Assembly: GCA_002918705.1 (NCBI GenBank)
Contig: PQKR01000007.1
Location: forward strand, 124,001 to 188,000
Reading direction: 5' to 3'
Length of the DNA: 64,000 bases
DNA from: Escherichia sp. ESNIH1
GTDB lineage: Bacteria > Pseudomonadota > Gammaproteobacteria > Enterobacterales > Enterobacteriaceae
Positions 63,431 to 64,000 of this stretch are shown piece after piece. A program made the translations under genes and the position numbers. Under the pieces are notes generated by a model. That model worked only from the letters and a program-made list of their open reading frames with translations, ran no database searches and was not told the DNA's origin. How positions within the stretch are numbered: position 1 is the first letter of the stretch; each line of letters opens with the position of its first letter.

Positions 63431-64000
63431 ATGATTGTTCGTCCTCATCAGCACTGGCTTGCGCGTATCTTCGTCTGGCATGGCTCGGTGCTACCCAAGA
63501 TCTACTCCCGTCTGCTGCTTAACTTTATTCTGTCGGTCGCAGTGATCCTGATGCTGCCCTGGTATAGCTCGCTGGGCTTTAAGCTCACCGTGGCGCCGTT
63601 TAGCATCCTCGGTATCGCCGTGGCTATCTTCCTCGGCTTTCGTAATAACGCCTGCTACAGCCGCTATACCGAAGCGCGGGTGCTCTGGGGGCAGCTGATG
63701 ATTGCTTCCCGCTCGCTGCTGCGCGAGGTCAAAACCACGCTGCCAGCGGGGGAAGGGCGGCACCATTTCGTGCTGCTGCTGATTGCCTTCGCGCACTGCC
63801 TGCGTCTGACCCTGCGGCGTAAACCGCTGGAGGGGACGCTGGGTAACTACCTCTCACCCAGCGAACTGGCGCGGGTGATGAAAGCGCATTCGCCAGCTAA
63901 CCAGCTTCTATTAATGATGGGCGAGTGGCTGGCGGCCCAGCGTGGCCCTAACGGGCTGTCAGACATTCTCTACCACAGCATGAACAACCGGCTAAATGAT
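63431..64000 (+). CDS. yneE: YneE, bestrophin-like membrane protein (3' end cut by window edge)
   Basis: First 190 codons of a protein that in E. coli has about 304. Starts MIVRPHQHWLARIFVWHGSVLPKIYSR, then a TM helix pair (LLLNFILSVAVILMLPWY; LGIAVAIFLGFRNNACYSRYTEAR). The family (UPF0187) is the prokaryotic relative of bestrophin anion channels; close bacterial members conduct cations such as Na+. Physiological role in enterics unknown. No stop within the window. Confidence 0.93.
   Translation, partial: MIVRPHQHWLARIFVWHGSVLPKIYSRLLLNFILSVAVILMLPWYSSLGFKLTVAPFSILGIAVAIFLGFRNNACYSRYTEARVLWGQLMIASRSLLREVKTTLPAGEGRHHFVLLLIAFAHCLRLTLRRKPLEGTLGNYLSPSELARVMKAHSPANQLLLMMGEWLAAQRGPNGLSDILYHSMNNRLND

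Noticed and set aside
1..64000. CRISPR array, prophage, insertion sequence, tRNA or attachment site
   Set aside because: I looked for spaced direct repeats, transposase or integrase motifs and tRNA-like cloverleafs and saw none; the repeated sequences are REP elements and one tandem duplication.

Overview
The window is a stretch of chromosome from an enteric gammaproteobacterium (family Enterobacteriaceae). Nearly every protein I recognise is closest, from memory, to an Escherichia coli K-12 gene (fnr, ogt, smrA, asr, ynfM, mlc, rspA, ydfG, dcp, marRAB, sad, glsB, uxaB), while the gene order and the extra genes point to an Enterobacter/Kosakonia/Lelliottia-like genus rather than Escherichia. 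Coding density is high and the base composition looks moderately GC-rich. I see no rRNA, tRNA, CRISPR array, insertion sequence or prophage. The species assignment is inference only.

Layout. 1-2282: the 5' part of fnr with its own FNR box, ogt, the small RNA McaS and smrA. 2411-5833: a leftward stress-type operon (SDR oxidoreductase, GH15 glycosidase, YciE). 6261-9612: three small or unknown genes and a CHASE4-like GGDEF-EAL protein. 9613-17649: ydgD, ydgU, asr (with RstA box), an M32 carboxypeptidase, ynfM (3' end tandemly duplicated), ynfL, mlc with its operator, bioD2 and a ynfD-like gene. 17711-29471: an eight-gene operon for urea use made of allophanate hydrolase, urea carboxylase, a GntR regulator and the urea ABC transporter UrtABCDE. 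It sits behind a perfect sigma-54 promoter, two candidate NtrC sites and a 28-bp palindrome over the start site. 29574-37036: ynfC, ynfB, ynfA, then a hexonate module (rspA, an MHS transporter, ydfI, rspR) and ydfG. 37123-43564: dcp, a patch of small lineage-specific genes including an Asp-Pro repeat protein, ftrA with a divergent rhodanese, and a MetE-like methyltransferase preceded by MetJ-like boxes. 43563-49173: ydeE, eamA, marRAB with its operator, marC, sotB. 49314-51719: a GntR gene followed by two genes that have lost their 5' ends to one deletion (an RspA-type dehydratase and a PTS EIIC). 51729-57833: a lactate-type dehydrogenase, yneJ, sad, an atypical chemoreceptor, glsB. 57877-61533: three successive diguanylate cyclases. 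61709-64000: uxaB and the start of yneE.

How the genes fit together. Three themes stand out. First, nitrogen scavenging: urea is imported by Urt, carboxylated by the biotin enzyme and hydrolysed to ammonia and CO2 under apparent nitrogen (sigma-54/NtrC) control; glsB, sad and yneJ also belong to nitrogen or GABA/putrescine metabolism. Second, sugar-acid catabolism: rspA/ydfI/ydfJ/rspR, uxaB and the wrecked dehydratase/PTS locus. Third, the motile-to-sessile switch: four cyclic-di-GMP proteins, McaS and a chemoreceptor. The least familiar features are the promoter architecture of the urea operon, the deletion-fused pseudogene pair, the Asp-Pro protein and the MetJ-box/hairpin leader at 42308-42411.
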